Made by a program: the position numbers and the translations under genes. The notes beneath the pieces were generated by a model that saw only the letters and a list, made by a program, of their open reading frames with translations, made no database searches and was not told the DNA's origin. A stretch of 9,388 nucleotides of DNA from Actinomycetes bacterium (GTDB taxonomy: Bacteria; Actinomycetota; Actinomycetes; Actinomycetales; Cellulomonadaceae), in NCBI GenBank assembly GCA_023388235.1, contig JAEWGQ010000021.1, forward strand, positions 1 through 9,388, read 5' to 3'. Shown here piece by piece: positions 1-5,276 of the stretch; the stretch's first letter is position 1, and every line of letters starts with the position of its first letter.

Positions 1-132
1 GGTGGCGGTGGCGGCCGTCCCGGTGGCGGCGGTGGCGGCGGCTACGGCGGCGGCGGTGGCCGTCCCGGTGGTGGCGGCGGCTTCGGCGGTCGTCCCGGTG
101 GCGGCGGTGGCCGTCCCGGTGCCGGCGGTCGC
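1..132 (+). repeat. In-frame Gly-rich coding repeat in infB
   Basis: The first 130 bases are built from GGC/GGT glycine codons broken by the ten-base word CGTCCCGGTG, which I find at 16-25, 61-70, 91-100 and 112-121. The spacings of 45, 30 and 21 are all multiples of three, so the repeat keeps the IF-2 frame and encodes R-P-G units in polyglycine. Such low-complexity linkers are known in the N-terminal part of actinobacterial IF-2. Tracts such as GGTGGCGGTGGCGG could form two-layer G-quadruplexes on the + strand, which is inference only. Confidence 0.85.
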
Positions 133-2073
133 GGCTCCACCCAGGGTGCCTTCGGGCGTGCCGGGGGCCGTCCGGTCCGCGGCCGCAAGTCGAAGCGGGC
201 GAAGCGCCAGGAGTTCGAGCAGATGCAGGCGCCGTCGCTCGGCGGCGTGCAGGTGCCGCGCGGGAACGGCTCGACCGTCATCCGCCTGCGCCACGGCTCG
301 TCGCTGAACGACTTCGCGGACAAGATCGACGCGAACCCGGCCTCGCTGGTCACCGTGCTGTTCCACCTCGGTGAGATGGCGACGGCGACCCAGTCCCTCG
401 ACGAGGACACCTTCGGCACGCTGGCCGCCGAGCTCGGCTACGTCGTCGAGATGGTCTCGGCGGAGGAGGAGGACCGCGAGCTGCTCGGGGCCTTCGACAT
501 CGACCTCGACGCGGAGCTGGAGGGGGAGTCCGACGAGGACCTCGCCCCGCGGCCGCCCGTCGTCACCGTCATGGGCCACGTCGACCACGGCAAGACCAAG
601 CTCCTCGACGCCATCCGGTCCACGGACGTCGTCGCGGGCGAGGCCGGCGGCATCACCCAGCACATCGGTGCCTACCAGGTGCGCACGGAGCACGAGGGCC
701 AGGACCGGGCCATCACGTTCATCGACACCCCGGGTCACGAGGCGTTCACCGCCATGCGTGCCCGTGGTGCGCAGGTGACGGACATCGCGATCCTCGTGGT
801 CGCGGCGGACGACGGCGTGATGCCCCAGACCATCGAGGCGCTCAACCACGCCCAGGCGGCGAACGTGCCGATCGTGGTCGCGGTCAACAAGGTGGACAAG
901 GAGTCGGCGAACCCGGCGAAGATCCGCCAGCAGCTCACCGAGTACAACCTGGTGGCCGAGGAGTACGGCGGCGACACCATGTTCGTCGACGTGTCCGCCA
1001 AGCAGCGGATGGGCATCGACGAGCTGCTCGAGGCCGTGCTGCTGACCGCGGACGCCTCGCTGGACCTGCGGGCCAACCCCGACAAGGACGCCCGTGGTGT
1101 CGCCATCGAGGCGAACCTCGACAAGGGCCGCGGCGCCGTCGCGACCGTCCTGGTCCAGTCCGGCACGCTGCACGTGGGTGACGCGATCGTCGCCGGCACG
1201 GCCCACGGCCGCGTCCGGGCGATGTTCGACGAGCACGGCGAGAACGTCACCGAGGCGGGCCCGGCGCGTCCGGTGCTGGTCCTCGGCCTGGCGTCCGTCC
1301 CGAGCGCCGGCGACACCTTCCTGGTGGCGCCCGACGAGCGGACCGCGCGGCAGATCGCCGAGAAGCGCGAGGCCGCCGAGCGGGCCGCCCTCCTGGCCAA
1401 GCGCCGCAAGCGCATCAGCCTCGAGGACTTCACGCAGGCGCTGCAGCAGGGCAAGGTCGAGACCCTCAACCTGGTCCTCAAGGGCGACGTGTCCGGTGCC
1501 GTCGAGGCGCTGGAGGACGCGCTGCTCAAGATCGACGTGGGCGACGAGGTCGACCTGCGGGTCATCCACCGCGGTGTCGGTGCGATCACGCAGAACGACG
1601 TCAACCTCGCCACGGTCGACAACGCCATCATCATCGGCTTCAACGTCAAGTACGCGGAGCGGGTGGAGGAGCTCGCCGAGCGCGAGGGCGTGGACGTCCG
1701 GTTCTACTCGGTCATCTACCAGGCGATCGACGACGTCGAGGCGGCCCTCAAGGGCATGCTCAAGCCGGAGTACGAGGAGGTGCAGCTCGGTACCGCCGAG
1801 GTGCGCGAGGTGTTCCGCTCCTCCAAGTTCGGCAACATCGCCGGTTCGCTCGTCCGGTCCGGGGAGATCCGCCGCAACACCAAGGCGCGGGTGCTCCGGA
1901 ACGGCAACGTCATCGGCGACAACCTCACCATCGAGTCGCTCAAGCGGTTCAAGGACGACGCCACCGAGGTCCGCGAGGGCTACGAGTGCGGTATCGGCCT
2001 CGGGTCGTACAACGACATCACCGAGGGTGACGTCATCGAGACCTGGGAGATGCGCGAGAAGCCGCGCGCCTGA
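1..2073 (+). CDS. infB: Translation initiation factor IF-2, 5'-truncated by window edge
   Basis: IF-2 is the GTPase that delivers formyl-methionyl-tRNA to the 30S subunit and promotes 50S joining. The frame is open from base 1, so 690 residues are visible and the true start lies outside. In window residue numbers: a Gly-rich segment with R-P-G units (1 to about 45), a basic RKSKRAKR stretch (61-68), an IF2_N domain (about 90-152), then the G domain with G1 GHVDHGKT (192-199), G2 GGITQ with its Thr (219), G3 DTPGH (242-246), G4 NKVDK (296-300) and G5 SAK (332-334). Domains II, C1 (about 480-587) and the fMet-tRNA-binding C2 follow, ending in [20 protein letters not shown]. All key GTPase residues are present. 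The Met at base 223 heads a shorter frame but lies inside the conserved core, so it is not the main start. Identity is certain; only the N-terminus is missing. Confidence 0.98.
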   Translation, partial: GGGGGRPGGGGGGGYGGGGGRPGGGGGFGGRPGGGGGRPGAGGRGSTQGAFGRAGGRPVRGRKSKRAKRQEFEQMQAPSLGGVQVPRGNGSTVIRLRHGSSLNDFADKIDANPASLVTVLFHLGEMATATQSLDEDTFGTLAAELGYVVEMVSAEEEDRELLGAFDIDLDAELEGESDEDLAPRPPVVTVMGHVDHGKTKLLDAIRSTDVVAGEAGGITQHIGAYQVRTEHEGQDRAITFIDTPGHEAFTAMRARGAQVTDIAILVVAADDGVMPQTIEALNHAQAANVPIVVAVNKVDKESANPAKIRQQLTEYNLVAEEYGGDTMFVDVSAKQRMGIDELLEAVLLTADASLDLRANPDKDARGVAIEANLDKGRGAVATVLVQSGTLHVGDAIVAGTAHGRVRAMFDEHGENVTEAGPARPVLVLGLASVPSAGDTFLVAPDERTARQIAEKREAAERAALLAKRRKRISLEDFTQALQQGKVETLNLVLKGDVSGAVEALEDALLKIDVGDEVDLRVIHRGVGAITQNDVNLATVDNAIIIGFNVKYAERVEELAEREGVDVRFYSVIYQAIDDVEAALKGMLKPEYEEVQLGTAEVREVFRSSKFGNIAGSLVRSGEIRRNTKARVLRNGNVIGDNLTIESLKRFKDDATEVREGYECGIGLGSYNDITEGDVIETWEMREKPRA

Positions 2074-2084
2074 CCGGTCGTGAC

Positions 2085-2155
2085 CCGCGGGTCTGCCCCC
2101 ACGCACCGCGCGTGGGGGCGGACCCGCGGCCGTCTGCCCGCGCACCGCGGGCGGG
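2085..2155 (+). promoter_or_regulatory. Two tandem related hairpins in the infB-rbfA gap
   Basis: Hairpin A has arms 2085-2104 and 2110-2129, a 20-bp stem with a single G-U wobble and a five-base ACCGC loop. Hairpin B has arms 2133-2142 and 2146-2155, 10 bp with two wobbles and a CAC loop, ending one base before the rbfA Shine-Dalgarno. The two share the order CCGCGG, GTCTGCCC, GCACCGCG and look like diverged copies of one unit about 39 bases long. Neither is followed by a T-run. Possible roles are an attenuator, an RNase III processing site or a 3'-end stabiliser for infB mRNA; the sequence does not decide between them. Confidence 0.6.
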
Positions 2156-2156
2156 G

Positions 2157-2162
2157 AAGGAG
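2157..2162 (+). promoter_or_regulatory. rbfA ribosome binding site
   Basis: AAGGAG lies five bases before the ATG at 2168 and supports that start. It begins just after the right arm of hairpin B (2146-2155), so folding of that hairpin could affect ribosome access. Confidence 0.8.
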
Positions 2163-2167
2163 CAGGA

Positions 2168-2623
2168 ATGGTGGACCACCCCCGGGCCCGCAAGCTGGCG
2201 GACCGCATCCAGCAGATCGTCGCGCAGATGCTCGACACCCGGATCAAGGACCCGCGCCTGGGCTTCGTGACCGTGACCGACGTGCGCGTGACGGGCGACC
2301 TGCAGCACGCGAGCGTCTTCTACACGGTGCTCGGCGACGAGGAGGCCCGCGCGGGCACGGCCCAGGCGCTGGAGAGCGCCAAGGGCCTGATCCGCTCCGA
2401 GGTCGGCAAGCAGACCGGCGTCCGGCTCACGCCGACGCTGGAGTTCCACCTCGACGCGGTGCCGGAGACGGCCGCGCACCTGGACGCCGCGCTGCTCGAG
2501 GCGGCGCGCCGGGACGCGGAGGTGTCCGCGCTCGCGTCGGGCGCCCAGTACGCCGGCGAGGCGGACCCGTACCGCAAGCCGGCGGACGAGGACGAGGACG
2601 ACGAGGAGGACGCCGGTCGCTGA
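2168..2623 (+). CDS. rbfA: 30S ribosome-binding factor RbfA
   Basis: RbfA is a small KH-fold protein that binds the immature 30S subunit near the 5' helix of 16S rRNA and is needed for late maturation and cold growth. The 151-residue product starts [20 protein letters not shown] and carries the family core, with [19 protein letters not shown] (about 28-46) followed by [11 protein letters not shown] (about 48-58). The KH domain runs to about residue 115. The remainder is a variable tail ending in a run of Asp and Glu (about 139-148) that is not part of the fold. The start is fixed by an AAGGAG five bases upstream. It lies 94 bases after infB, with two hairpins between, and 13 bases before truB. 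The GAG-GAG-GAC codons of the acidic tail also form an AGGAGG that may serve truB. The infB-rbfA-truB order fits the function. Confidence 0.96.
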   Translation: MVDHPRARKLADRIQQIVAQMLDTRIKDPRLGFVTVTDVRVTGDLQHASVFYTVLGDEEARAGTAQALESAKGLIRSEVGKQTGVRLTPTLEFHLDAVPETAAHLDAALLEAARRDAEVSALASGAQYAGEADPYRKPADEDEDDEEDAGR

Positions 2624-2636
2624 CCGGCGCGCACCC
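2604..2636 (+). promoter_or_regulatory. Distant truB Shine-Dalgarno with an intervening hairpin
   Basis: No Shine-Dalgarno is found within the usual distance of the truB ATG at 2637. A perfect AGGAGG is at 2604-2609, inside the rbfA end, 27 bases from the ATG. Directly between lies a perfect 8-bp hairpin: CGCCGGTC (2611-2618), loop GCT, GACCGGCG (2622-2629). If folded, it removes 19 bases and leaves 8 between AGGAGG and ATG, a normal spacing. The rbfA stop codon TGA (2621-2623) sits at the loop and the start of the right arm. A comparable hairpin-bridged site is known for phage T4 gene 38. Function here is inferred. Confidence 0.55.
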
Positions 2637-3590
2637 ATGACCGCTCGCAGCGGCGACCGGCCGCGCCGCCCGACCGCCCCCGACGGCCTGCTGGTGGTGG
2701 ACAAGCCCGCGGGCTGGACCAGCCACGACGTGGTCGCGAAGGTCCGCGGGCTGGCCGGCACCCGCAAGGTCGGGCACGCCGGCACCCTCGACCCGATGGC
2801 GACGGGCGTGCTGGTGCTGGGCGTCGGCCGGGCGACCCGGCTGCTCACCTACGTGGTGGGCGCCGACAAGGAGTACACGGCCACGGTCCGGCTGGGCGTC
2901 GCCACCACCACGGACGACGCCGAGGGCGAGCCCGTGGCCCGGGCGGACGCCTCCGGGGTGACCCGGGCGGCGGTCGAGGCCGGCGCGGCCGACCTCACCG
3001 GGCCGATCCAGCAGGTGCCGAGCGCGGTGTCCGCCATCAAGGTGGACGGGCAGCGCGCGTACGCCCGGGTGCGGGCCGGCGAGGACGTCGAGCTGGCGGC
3101 CCGTCCGGTCACGGTCGAGCGGTTCGACGTGCACGACGTGCGGGCCGTCCCGGACCCGGACGGCTCGGGCGTGCCCGCGCTGGACGTGGACGTCACGGTC
3201 GTCTGCTCGTCGGGCACCTACGTCCGCGCGCTGGCCCGCGACCTCGGCCGGGCGCTGGGCGTCGGCGGCCACCTGACCGCGCTGCGGCGCACCCGGGTCG
3301 GGGGGTACCCGGTGGCCGCGGCCCGCCCGCTGGACGCGCTGGAGGCCTGGCCGGCGGACGTCCCGCTGGACACGCTGCCGCTGGCCGACGCCGCACGCGC
3401 GACGTTCCCGGTGCGCGAGCTCACCGCCGACGAGGCGCGCGCCCTGTCGTACGGGCAGCGCGTGCCCGCGACGGGGTCCGGGGCCGGTGTGACCGTCGCC
3501 GCGCTGACGCCCGCCGGTGAGCTCGCGGCCCTGCTGGAGGACCGCGGGCCGCACGCCCGGCCGGTGCTGGTGTTCACCGCCGCGAGCTGA
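2637..3590 (+). CDS. truB: tRNA pseudouridine(55) synthase TruB
   Basis: TruB converts uridine 55 in the T-loop of nearly all tRNAs to pseudouridine and also acts as a tRNA folding chaperone. The 317-residue protein has the family signatures in order: LLVVDKPAGWTSHDVV (about 19-34), then GHAGTLDPMATGVLVLGVG with the catalytic Asp at residue 52, the YTATVRLGVATTTDDAEGE segment (about 81-99), then SGTYVRALARDLG and GGHLTALRRTRVGGY further on. The C-terminal part after about residue 250 resembles the small PUA-like TruB_C domain of actinobacterial members. Length is normal. ATG at 2637 is the only start preceding the conserved core with a short N-terminal extension; it lies 13 bases after the rbfA stop and has no close Shine-Dalgarno, so coupling to rbfA translation is likely. 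Nothing looks broken. Confidence 0.97.
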   Translation: MTARSGDRPRRPTAPDGLLVVDKPAGWTSHDVVAKVRGLAGTRKVGHAGTLDPMATGVLVLGVGRATRLLTYVVGADKEYTATVRLGVATTTDDAEGEPVARADASGVTRAAVEAGAADLTGPIQQVPSAVSAIKVDGQRAYARVRAGEDVELAARPVTVERFDVHDVRAVPDPDGSGVPALDVDVTVVCSSGTYVRALARDLGRALGVGGHLTALRRTRVGGYPVAAARPLDALEAWPADVPLDTLPLADAARATFPVRELTADEARALSYGQRVPATGSGAGVTVAALTPAGELAALLEDRGPHARPVLVFTAAS

Positions 3591-3635
3591 GCGGCGCCGG
3601 CCGGGGCGTGCACCGTCCCGGGGCGCGGCCCGGGC

Positions 3636-3676
3636 GTGGCAGGCTTGTCCCCGCGCCGGGGTCGCCGGCGTGCCAC
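3636..3676 (+). other. Imperfect stem-loop in the truB-ribF gap
   Basis: In the 119-base gap 3591-3709, GTGGCA (3636-3641) can pair with TGCCAC (3671-3676), enclosing GGC (3642-3644) with GCC (3664-3666) and CCCCG (3649-3653) with CGGGG (3657-3661) around a CGC loop. Bulges separate the three stems. The rest of the gap holds only a short self-complementary CCCGGG pair (3617-3622 and 3629-3634). I see no T-run, no convincing promoter and no FMN riboswitch. Such structures are easily found by chance at this GC content. Confidence 0.3.
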
Positions 3677-3699
3677 CGCGCCGCGAGGCGCCGACGGAC

Positions 3700-3704
3700 G
3701 GGAG
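3700..3704 (+). promoter_or_regulatory. ribF ribosome binding site that decides the start
   Basis: GGGAG at 3700-3704 is five bases before the GTG at 3710. A second in-frame GTG at 3704 overlaps it and has no site of its own, and an ATG at 3608 lies too far upstream, so 3710 is preferred. Confidence 0.7.
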
Positions 3705-3709
3705 TGCGC

Positions 3710-4702
3710 GTGCAGCGCTGGACGGACCTGGCGCAGGTCCCCGCGGACTTCGGGCCGTCGGTCGTGACCATCGGGAACTTCGACGGGGTGCACCGCGGGC
3801 ACGTCGGGGTGCTGACGCGCATGGTCGCCGACGCCCGCGCGGCCGGGGCGCGGTCCGTCGCGGTGACGTTCACGCCGCACCCGCAGCAGGTGCACCGCCC
3901 GGAGCAGGCGCCGCCGCTGCTCACGGGCGACGCGGACCGCCTGGAGCTGCTGGCGCAGACCGGCCTGGACGCGGTGCTGCTGCTCACGTACACGCTGGAC
4001 TTCGCGCGGCAGACGGCCGAGGAGTTCGTGCGCCGGTACCTGGTCGAGGGGCTGCGCGCGCGCACCGTCGTGGTCGGCCGCGACGTGCGGTTCGGGCGGG
4101 ACAACGCCGGCGACCTCACGACGATGACGGCGCTGGGGGAGCGGTACGGCTTCGGCGTCGAGGTGATCGAGGACGTCGCGCCGGACGACGACGCCGACGG
4201 CTCGCTCGCCGACCCGCTGCGCCGGCGCTGGTCCTCGACCTGGGTGCGCGAGCTGCTCACGGCGGGCGACGTGCGGCAGGCGGCGCGGGTGCTGGGGCGC
4301 CCGCACCGGGTGCGCGGCACGGTCGTGCACGGCGACAAGCGCGGCCGGGACCTCGGCTTCCCGACGGCCAACCTCGACCCGGACGCGGCCGGCATGGTCC
4401 CGGCCGACGGCGTGTACGCCGGCTGGCTGCGGCGCCCGGAGCTGCCGCCGGGGTCGCCCGACGCGGTGCTGCCCGCGGCGGTCTCCGTGGGGACGAACCC
4501 GACGTTCGACGGGGTGCAGCGGCGGGTCGAGGCCTACGTGCTGGACCGGACCGACCTGGACCTGTACGGCGAGGAGGTCGTGCTGGAGTTCGTCGAGCGG
4601 CTGCGGCCGACGCTGCGGTTCGACGGGGTGGACGCCCTGGTCGCGCAGATGGCGCGGGACGTCGAGGGCGTGCGCGAGGTGCTCCGGCCCGTCGCCGGCT
4701 GA
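3710..4702 (+). CDS. ribF: Bifunctional riboflavin kinase / FAD synthetase RibF
   Basis: RibF phosphorylates riboflavin to FMN and then adenylylates FMN to FAD in the cytoplasm. From the GTG at 3710 the protein is 330 residues, the usual length. The N-terminal nucleotidyltransferase domain shows [10 protein letters not shown] (22-31) with the HxGH-type HRGH at 28-31, [14 protein letters not shown] (about 123-136), and an SSTWVRELL segment (about 177-185) matching the family's SSTxIR motif. The C-terminal flavokinase domain shows [12 protein letters not shown] (211-222), then DGVYAGW, NPTFDG, and an end with [20 protein letters not shown]. The frame is open back to 3608, but the residues before 3710 are Arg/Pro-rich, unconserved and have no ribosome site. 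The stop TGA is followed directly by AGACT-type promoter-like bases for rpsO. Both enzyme halves appear intact. Confidence 0.96.
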   Translation: MQRWTDLAQVPADFGPSVVTIGNFDGVHRGHVGVLTRMVADARAAGARSVAVTFTPHPQQVHRPEQAPPLLTGDADRLELLAQTGLDAVLLLTYTLDFARQTAEEFVRRYLVEGLRARTVVVGRDVRFGRDNAGDLTTMTALGERYGFGVEVIEDVAPDDDADGSLADPLRRRWSSTWVRELLTAGDVRQAARVLGRPHRVRGTVVHGDKRGRDLGFPTANLDPDAAGMVPADGVYAGWLRRPELPPGSPDAVLPAAVSVGTNPTFDGVQRRVEAYVLDRTDLDLYGEEVVLEFVERLRPTLRFDGVDALVAQMARDVEGVREVLRPVAG

Positions 4703-4708
4703 TAGACT
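4700..4708 (+). promoter_or_regulatory. Possible extended -10 promoter element for rpsO
   Basis: TGATAGACT at 4700-4708 matches the extended -10 form TGN-TAnnnT, and its TGA is the ribF stop codon. It would give an rpsO leader of roughly 80 bases. No clear -35 hexamer is seen 16-18 bases upstream, which extended -10 promoters can tolerate. It is among the few AT-containing spots in the region. This is a motif match only. Confidence 0.4.
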
Positions 4709-4796
4709 CGCACAGCCGTCAGAACGGCCGCGGACAGAGAGCGCCCGGGTGGACCTGCCCCGGAGCACCGCGCAACGAGACGAAACCGGGAGAGTC
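4709..4796 (+). promoter_or_regulatory. rpsO leader with possible S15 autoregulatory structure
   Basis: The leader holds a hairpin GCCGT-CAGA-ACGGC (4715-4728) and a second stem CCGGG (4745-4749) with CCCGG (4759-4763), which can be extended by GCGC (4741-4744) with GCGC (4770-4773). The same CCCGG (4759-4763) can instead pair with CCGGG at 4786-4790, which overlaps the Shine-Dalgarno GGGAG (4788-4792). These pairings exclude each other, as expected of a translational switch. S15 is known to repress its own mRNA through structurally different leaders in several phyla, including actinobacteria. Whether this leader binds S15 is inference. Confidence 0.4.
4788..4792 (+). promoter_or_regulatory. 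rpsO ribosome binding site that decides the start
   Basis: GGGAG lies four bases before the GTG at 4797. It favours that start over an in-frame GTG at 4749, as does the expected S15 N-terminus (Met-Pro-Leu-Asp). Confidence 0.75.
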
Positions 4797-5066
4797 GTGC
4801 CCCTCGACAGCGCCACCAAGAAGTCCATCATGACCGAGTACGCCACCCACGAGGGTGACACCGGTTCCCCCGAGGTCCAGATCGCGATGCTGTCGCAGCG
4901 CATCAAGGACCTCACCGAGCACCTGAAGACGCACAAGCACGACCACCACAGCCGCCGTGGGCTGCTGCTCCTGGTCGGCCAGCGCCGTCGTCTGCTCGGC
5001 TACCTGCAGAAGGTCGACATCAACCGCTACCGCAGCCTCATCGAGCGGCTCGGCCTGCGGCGCTGA
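4797..5066 (+). CDS. rpsO: 30S ribosomal protein S15
   Basis: S15 binds the three-way junction of helices 20-22 in 16S rRNA early in assembly and forms an intersubunit bridge with 23S rRNA. From the GTG at 4797 the product is exactly 89 residues, the standard bacterial length, and begins [20 protein letters not shown] after the initiator Met. Conserved segments are [17 protein letters not shown] (about 19-35), [19 protein letters not shown] (about 38-56), QRRRLLGYL (about 61-69) and the end [12 protein letters not shown]. The His-Asp-His/Ser-Arg and Gly-Asp-Thr-Gly residues that contact rRNA in known structures are present. It stands between ribF and pnp, the usual bacterial position. Its own promoter-like element, a structured leader and a strong downstream hairpin suggest expression partly separate from its neighbours. 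Confidence 0.98.
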   Translation: MPLDSATKKSIMTEYATHEGDTGSPEVQIAMLSQRIKDLTEHLKTHKHDHHSRRGLLLLVGQRRRLLGYLQKVDINRYRSLIERLGLRR

Positions 5067-5072
5067 CCGCCT

Positions 5073-5107
5073 GACCAGCCCGGACCCGCCGAGGGTCCGG
5101 GCTGGTC
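5073..5107 (+). terminator. Perfect 15-bp hairpin after rpsO
   Basis: The arms at 5073-5087 (GACCAGCCCGGACCC) and 5093-5107 are exact reverse complements around a GCCGA loop, beginning six bases after the rpsO stop. No T-run follows, so it is a U-tract-less terminator or a processing and stability element. In Streptomyces an rpsO-pnp intergenic hairpin is reported to be an RNase III target and to permit read-through; the same may apply here. Confidence 0.75.
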
Positions 5108-5109
5108 CC

Positions 5110-5132
5110 GCGTCAGGGCCCGTCCCTGACGC
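5110..5132 (+). terminator. Second perfect hairpin between rpsO and pnp
   Basis: GCGTCAGGG (5110-5118) and CCCTGACGC (5124-5132) are exact reverse complements around CCCGT. It starts two bases after the first hairpin ends, and no T-run follows. It may be a back-up terminator or part of the structured pnp leader. Confidence 0.6.
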
Positions 5133-5194
5133 ATGCTGTTCCTGCACCACACCCACTCCGCGCCGGTCGACGCGTCCGGTCCTCGGTAGTGGTT

Positions 5195-5217
5195 CCCGGA
5201 ACGCCTCGCGCTCCGGG
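5195..5217 (+). other. Stem-loop in the pnp leader
   Basis: CCCGGA (5195-5200) pairs with TCCGGG (5212-5217). After one A-C mismatch, CGC (5202-5204) pairs with GCG (5208-5210) around a CTC loop. It lies about 60 bases before the pnp start. The rest of 5133-5276 shows no convincing promoter. In other bacteria the pnp leader is cut by RNase III and then degraded by PNPase as autocontrol; this stem is much shorter than typical RNase III sites. Confidence 0.4.
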
Positions 5218-5263
5218 TGCCTCGATCGAAGACCGCCGTGACCGGTCCGGCGCCTTCGAGGAC

Positions 5264-5270
5264 AAGGAGG
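5264..5270 (+). promoter_or_regulatory. pnp ribosome binding site that decides the start
   Basis: AAGGAGG, a near-perfect anti-16S match, is six bases before the GTG at 5277. It fixes that start over an in-frame GTG at 5217, which lies within the leader hairpin and has no such site. Confidence 0.85.
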
Positions 5271-5276
5271 GCACCC

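Noticed and set aside
3591..3709. FMN riboswitch upstream of ribF
   Set aside because: The gap is short, lacks the conserved multi-helix RFN pattern, and shows only weak bulged stems.
3517..4833. Plus-strand open frame overlapping the end of truB, ribF and the rpsO leader
   Set aside because: The product is Arg/Ala/Gly-rich with no domain, and another frame encodes clear TruB and RibF motifs.
5187..5192. TAGTGG as a pnp promoter -10
   Set aside because: It lacks the conserved final T, and no -35 match lies 16-18 bases upstream.
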